Assembly: GCF_036880985.1 (NCBI RefSeq)
Contig: NZ_JBAJNO010000008.1
Span: 930,001 to 994,000 of the forward strand
DNA: 64,000 bases
Source of the DNA: Limibacter armeniacum
GTDB lineage: Bacteria > Bacteroidota > Bacteroidia > Cytophagales > Flammeovirgaceae
Reading direction: 5' to 3'
Shown here: piece by piece, positions 60,847-64,000 of the stretch
Layout of the letters: every line of letters starts with the position of its first letter
Numbering within the stretch: position 1 is the stretch's first letter
Notes under the pieces: model-generated
Seen by the model: the letters and a program-made list of their open reading frames with translations, nothing else
Told to the model about the DNA's origin: nothing
The model's database searches: none
Position numbers and translations under genes: made by a program

Positions 60847-62772
60847 ATGCGGAGTGACTATAAACTTCAGGTAAGACATGAGTCAACCTATTCCATTGTA
60901 GTTTTCAAACTTGAGGACAAGTTTGCTATAAAAGAAAAGAAAAAAATCGAATGGATTCTAGATCTGGAAGGAGATGCAGAGCCTATCATTTTTTGCGAAC
61001 TGTTTGATCCTACCAAGTTTTTGGTGATGAACTGGAATGGTTGGTTGCGTGCCTATGATATCGAGACAAAGACTAAAATATTTGACCGTGACTTTAATTG
61101 CGAAATAAATTGTAAGGCACTACTTAATAAATGGCGTAACAGACTTTATGTAGCTGCTGAACCCTATGATGAGGCGCAAAAAGTTGTAGTATTTGACCTT
61201 CCTTCTTTGGAAGAAATAGAGGAATATGAGTTGCCAAGGGAAGTCAATGTTCGTGAGATGAGTCTTTTGGAAGGTAATCGTTTCAACTTCTTATTTTACG
61301 ATGCAAATGAAAACTACAGCATGAAGACCCTGAGGTCTGTCAGGTTCAGCCACGGATTCCACGTCTTCGACCCTGCAAGTAAAAGCTTGACTTACCGACC
61401 GCTTCCTTCTCCACCAAAAAGTAGTATCAGCCATCAGTCTCCAATGATCAATACAGATCGAGCACTTGCTGTGATCAAGGATTGGGAAGATGTAGAGGTA
61501 AAGGTTGACAAAGATGGCAATCGACTGTTTGTACAGAAGTTGATAGTCATTGATATGAACAATCTGGAGATATTGTATCACTTCCCTGTTCGTGAATTTT
61601 ATGCATATCAGCTTGATAGGAACGAGGAGGAAAGTTTAAAAATTGCAGACATTCTGGAGCAGCGGAAAAACACAGGGCATAACACTGACGAGTACGATGA
61701 GGCTCTGACGCAGTTTAACGAAACACTTTGCAGTACGCATATCGATTCTGATCAGGAGTTTATCTGGATTACTTGGGAGGGCGGTATTGTGAGAAGAATG
61801 TTTATTAATGGTAAATACAAGTCACCGCTTTTAGTGCCCAAGGAGTTATCTCATAGCAAAGTACAAGACGCATTTGGTGTTGAATCGTCTCACACCACTT
61901 TTGTAAGTGGAAACTTTGATCAGGTAATCCTGAACCTTGAAGGTGATAAAAAAATCATTGATGTAAGTGAGATTGAGTTGGTGAATGAAGGAGATGAATG
62001 GCTTCCCGTTGATCTTCAACCTTACCTTGATGAAATAGATAATAGTGATCAGAAAGAAATAGAAAGAATACTCAAAGAACAGGAGTTTATTATCATCGAA
62101 AACCCCAACGAATCCACCAACAAATGGGGTTGTTATGATTGTTTAGAGGAAATTGCACGTATAACTGCCGATTTAGATAAATACCGAAGAGGTCATACCC
62201 TCAAGTTTCTATTCCGATTTTCGGATGGTGTAGAAATGGATGAAAAAGAATTTTTTATGAGGGCAGTTAAGGTTGAATATACATATGAAATTGTAGAAAC
62301 CATCATCAAGAATTTCACTTCTTATAAAGATGCTAGTCACCTTTATGCGAGTGATGAAGATTTAGCACTTTGCTATGCCGTCCATTATTTCTCTTGTAGT
62401 TTTGAATCTTGTTTAGACCTTGCATTCCGTTATCTGTCCGTTGTAGATTTTCAGCATGAAGTATATTGTTGTGAGACATTTATTCCTGAACTTTTCTATG
62501 TCTATAAGAACACAAAGCATTACCCGAAGCTATTGCTGATGGCAGAATTATTGGATGATTCAGATGTTTCGAGGACTTTTCTATACCGAGAGTTTCTGGA
62601 CACTAACTCCGTGTTTCGTCAGTGGTTTGATAATGGAGGAAAAGAACAAATTCCATCTTTATTAGACGAACTATCAGAGTATGGGTTTGAGGTCGATTTG
62701 AAAGTTGGTCCCTCTTCAATAAGTAAACTAGATGGTCTCAAAGAACTAATGGACTGTTTTTATGGTGCTTAG
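60847..62772 (+). CDS. Large cytoplasmic protein of unknown function with beta-propeller-like N-terminal part
   Basis: 641 residues, no signal. The first ~400 residues alternate short strands such as WILDLEGDAEPIIFCELFDPTKFLVMNWNGWLRAYDIETKTKI and RNRLYVAAEPYDEAQKVVVFDLPSLEEIEEYELP, typical of a WD40-like or other propeller, while the C-terminal part (about 430-641) is helical (DLALCYAVHYFSCSFESCLDLAFRYLS). Acidic overall. I do not recognise a family. Confidence 0.65.
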   Translation: MRSDYKLQVRHESTYSIVVFKLEDKFAIKEKKKIEWILDLEGDAEPIIFCELFDPTKFLVMNWNGWLRAYDIETKTKIFDRDFNCEINCKALLNKWRNRLYVAAEPYDEAQKVVVFDLPSLEEIEEYELPREVNVREMSLLEGNRFNFLFYDANENYSMKTLRSVRFSHGFHVFDPASKSLTYRPLPSPPKSSISHQSPMINTDRALAVIKDWEDVEVKVDKDGNRLFVQKLIVIDMNNLEILYHFPVREFYAYQLDRNEEESLKIADILEQRKNTGHNTDEYDEALTQFNETLCSTHIDSDQEFIWITWEGGIVRRMFINGKYKSPLLVPKELSHSKVQDAFGVESSHTTFVSGNFDQVILNLEGDKKIIDVSEIELVNEGDEWLPVDLQPYLDEIDNSDQKEIERILKEQEFIIIENPNESTNKWGCYDCLEEIARITADLDKYRRGHTLKFLFRFSDGVEMDEKEFFMRAVKVEYTYEIVETIIKNFTSYKDASHLYASDEDLALCYAVHYFSCSFESCLDLAFRYLSVVDFQHEVYCCETFIPELFYVYKNTKHYPKLLLMAELLDDSDVSRTFLYREFLDTNSVFRQWFDNGGKEQIPSLLDELSEYGFEVDLKVGPSSISKLDGLKELMDCFYGA

Positions 62773-62800
62773 TTTTTCGTAAGTCAGAAAAAATATACTC

Positions 62801-62854
62801 ATTAGTCGTAGGTTTTGTAAAGCAATCCTACGACTAATAGTAGCTTTAGCTACT
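62801..62854. repeat. Two palindromes: ATTAGTCGTAGG hairpin and AGTAGC-TTTA-GCTACT
   Basis: Perfect 12-bp inverted repeat (62801-62812 with 62827-62838) and a 6-bp hairpin (62839-62854). The first matches the repeat family at 6624-6647 (ATTAGTCGTAG). They could also act as a terminator of the 641-residue protein gene, though the T run is missing. Confidence 0.5.
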
Positions 62855-62883
62855 GTTTGTCAGCATTAGTTAAATTAAGAAGA

Positions 62884-63003
62884 ATGAAAGTATATATTTT
62901 CGGAAATGGCAATGTCAGCTATTCAGACTTTGAAAGCTTATACCTAAAGCCAATTAGGAGGTTAGTTATGACTGAAGAGCTTACAATTTTGGATAAACGA
63001 TAG
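62884..63003 (+). pseudogene. Short truncated gene remnant (39 codons)
   Basis: ATG at 62884; the peptide begins MKVYIFGNGNVSYSDFESLY, then LKPIRRLVM, and stops at TAG 63001. The start looks like the front of a larger, conserved protein (IYIFGNGNxS...FxxxY), but the rest is missing. It may instead be a small protein. Confidence 0.4.
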
Positions 63004-63041
63004 GTTGATGTTATATGTTAGGTTAAAAAGACAGCGTGCTA

Positions 63042-63605
63042 ATGACAATAGATATAATTCTTGACAACATATATTCTCTTCCTGAAGCTTCAAAACAGAC
63101 ACTCAGAAACCACATTGTTGAAGTTAGTTTTCCACGAGGACATATTCTGTTACGGGCTGATAGGGTTGAAAAGTCCATTTACTTTATCAGGCAAGGAATA
63201 GTCCGGGCTTATGCCAAAACCGTTGATAATGACATTACTTTTTGGTTTGGAAAAGAGGGAGATACTGTGATTTCAATGAAAAGTTATGTTTCAAACCAAA
63301 AGGGATATGAAGATATTGAACTGTTGGAAAGTTGTGAACTTTATGAATTGAAAACGAATACACTACAAAAACTTTTTGACGAAGATATACATATCGCAAA
63401 TTGGGGCAGAAGACTTGCGGAGCAGGAGCTTGTAAAAACAGAAGAACGACTTATTTCCCGCCAATTCAGAACAGCAAAAGAGCGATACGTAGAACTTTTG
63501 AACCAAAATCCCTACTTAATTCAGCGAGTTCAATTAGGGCACATCGCTTCCTACCTCGGCATCACTCCAGTAAGTCTAAGTAGAATTAGGGCAGAAATAA
63601 AGTGA
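63042..63605 (+). CDS. Crp/Fnr family transcriptional regulator
   Basis: 187 residues from ATG 63042 (an in-frame GTG at 63036 is less likely). N-terminal effector fold (about 25-120: HILLRADRVEKSIYFIRQGIVRAYA) and C-terminal HTH VQLGHIASYLGITPVSLSRIRAEI. Precedes an SMR transporter gene by about 70 bp in the same direction. Confidence 0.92.
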   Translation: MTIDIILDNIYSLPEASKQTLRNHIVEVSFPRGHILLRADRVEKSIYFIRQGIVRAYAKTVDNDITFWFGKEGDTVISMKSYVSNQKGYEDIELLESCELYELKTNTLQKLFDEDIHIANWGRRLAEQELVKTEERLISRQFRTAKERYVELLNQNPYLIQRVQLGHIASYLGITPVSLSRIRAEIK

Positions 63606-63676
63606 CTTTTCATTTCTTATCATTTGTATAATTTTCTCTCAATTCCATTTCTGACCTTTGTGAAAAAATAAAGGAT

Positions 63677-64000
63677 ATGAATTGGATTATTTTAATTATC
63701 GCAGGTTTATTTGAAGTAGCTTTTGCTTTCTGTTTAGGAAAAGCAAAAGAAGCTACAGGAAATGAGATGTATGTATGGTATACAGGTTTTCTTATTACCA
63801 TCACTATTAGTATGGGACTATTAATTAAGGCAACTCAAAACTTGCCACTTGGGACAGCTTATGCTGTTTGGACAGGAGTAGGAGCTGTAGGAACAGTCAT
63901 AGTCGGCATAATTGTATTTAAAGAACCTGCCACTTTTCTGCGGTTACTTTTTATGGCAACCTTAGTTGGTTCAATTGTCGGCTTGAAAGTAGTATCGCAC
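63677..64000 (+). CDS. SMR family transporter (SugE/EmrE-like), end cut by window edge
   Basis: Frame from ATG 63677 (preceded by AAGG) is open to the last base, 108 codons shown. Four hydrophobic helices typical of small multidrug resistance proteins: WIILIIAGLFEVAFAFCLGKA with the conserved membrane-embedded Glu, a second helix, LPLGTAYAVWTGVGAVGTVIVGII (the SMR signature) and FLRLLFMATLVGSIVGLKVV. SugE-like members export quaternary ammonium or guanidinium compounds. The C-terminal end lies just beyond the window. Regulation by the preceding Crp/Fnr protein is likely. Confidence 0.92.
   Translation, partial: MNWIILIIAGLFEVAFAFCLGKAKEATGNEMYVWYTGFLITITISMGLLIKATQNLPLGTAYAVWTGVGAVGTVIVGIIVFKEPATFLRLLFMATLVGSIVGLKVVSH

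Overview
The window looks like a chromosomal segment of a Bacteroidota bacterium, most likely a marine Cytophagales/Flammeovirgaceae-type organism (genus not resolvable). Reasons: promoters of the TAnnTTTG type with a TTTG box about 20 nt upstream; many lipoproteins of the form short hydrophobic segment plus Cys plus Asp/Asn-rich stretch; a TonB-dependent receptor with an N-terminal carboxypeptidase-like domain; DUF4856, DUF4374 and imelysin lipoproteins; a CzcA-TolC fusion efflux pump; menaquinone synthesis (MenB); and Crp/Fnr regulators with the short C-terminal helix-turn-helix usual in this phylum. No tRNA, rRNA, CRISPR array, prophage or integrase is visible.

Layout. 1-2.1 kb (minus): iron/metal-related lipoproteins (imelysin, cut by the window edge, and DUF4856) behind a well-formed promoter. 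2.3-6.4 kb: NYN-LOTUS RNA-binding protein, MenB, and two overlapping rRNA methyltransferases (RlmG-like, RlmF). 6.4-6.7 kb: a repeat island with a 155-bp MITE-like element carrying 14-bp terminal inverted repeats and an 11-bp target duplication. 6.8-19.8 kb: mixed accessory genes, including an orphan IS30-type HTH protein without a DDE domain, a DUF2891 lipoprotein, topoisomerase IB, an SDR, a DnaQ-like exonuclease, and a serine hydrolase with five ~52-residue tandem repeats. 20-25.9 kb (minus): a three-gene operon TonB receptor - DUF4374 lipoprotein - PepSY membrane protein, the same order as the XusABC xenosiderophore system of Bacteroides.

26.2-32.2 kb (plus): the most interesting locus, an uncharacterised STM4015-4014-(HAD)-4013-4012-4011 cluster: leucine-rich-repeat protein, ATP-grasp enzyme, extra HAD hydrolase, alkaline-phosphatase-superfamily hydrolase, and two radical SAM enzymes. 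It lies in two transcription units whose upstream regions share a 65-bp related promoter segment, so they are probably co-regulated. 32.4-42.8 kb: a heavy-metal efflux operon (His-rich protein, CzcA-TolC fusion, adaptor), a two-component system, and a UspA/lipocalin-like/DUF1275 operon. Paired TCTAAT repeats 11 bp apart lie upstream of the response regulator and again between the kinase and the UspA gene, a likely operator of this regulator.

43-64 kb: three copies of a 'Crp/Fnr regulator then a gene on the same strand' arrangement (MDR oxidoreductase, NAD(P)-binding protein, SMR transporter), a GrpB gene flanked by two paralogous 72/73-residue proteins, a minus-strand operon of two paralogous lipoproteins plus a beta-barrel protein, acetyltransferases, a second serine hydrolase, a repeat-domain lipoprotein, a HAD hydrolase with a DxY active-site motif, and two large proteins of unknown function. 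Assignments come from reading the translated sequence; no database search was possible.
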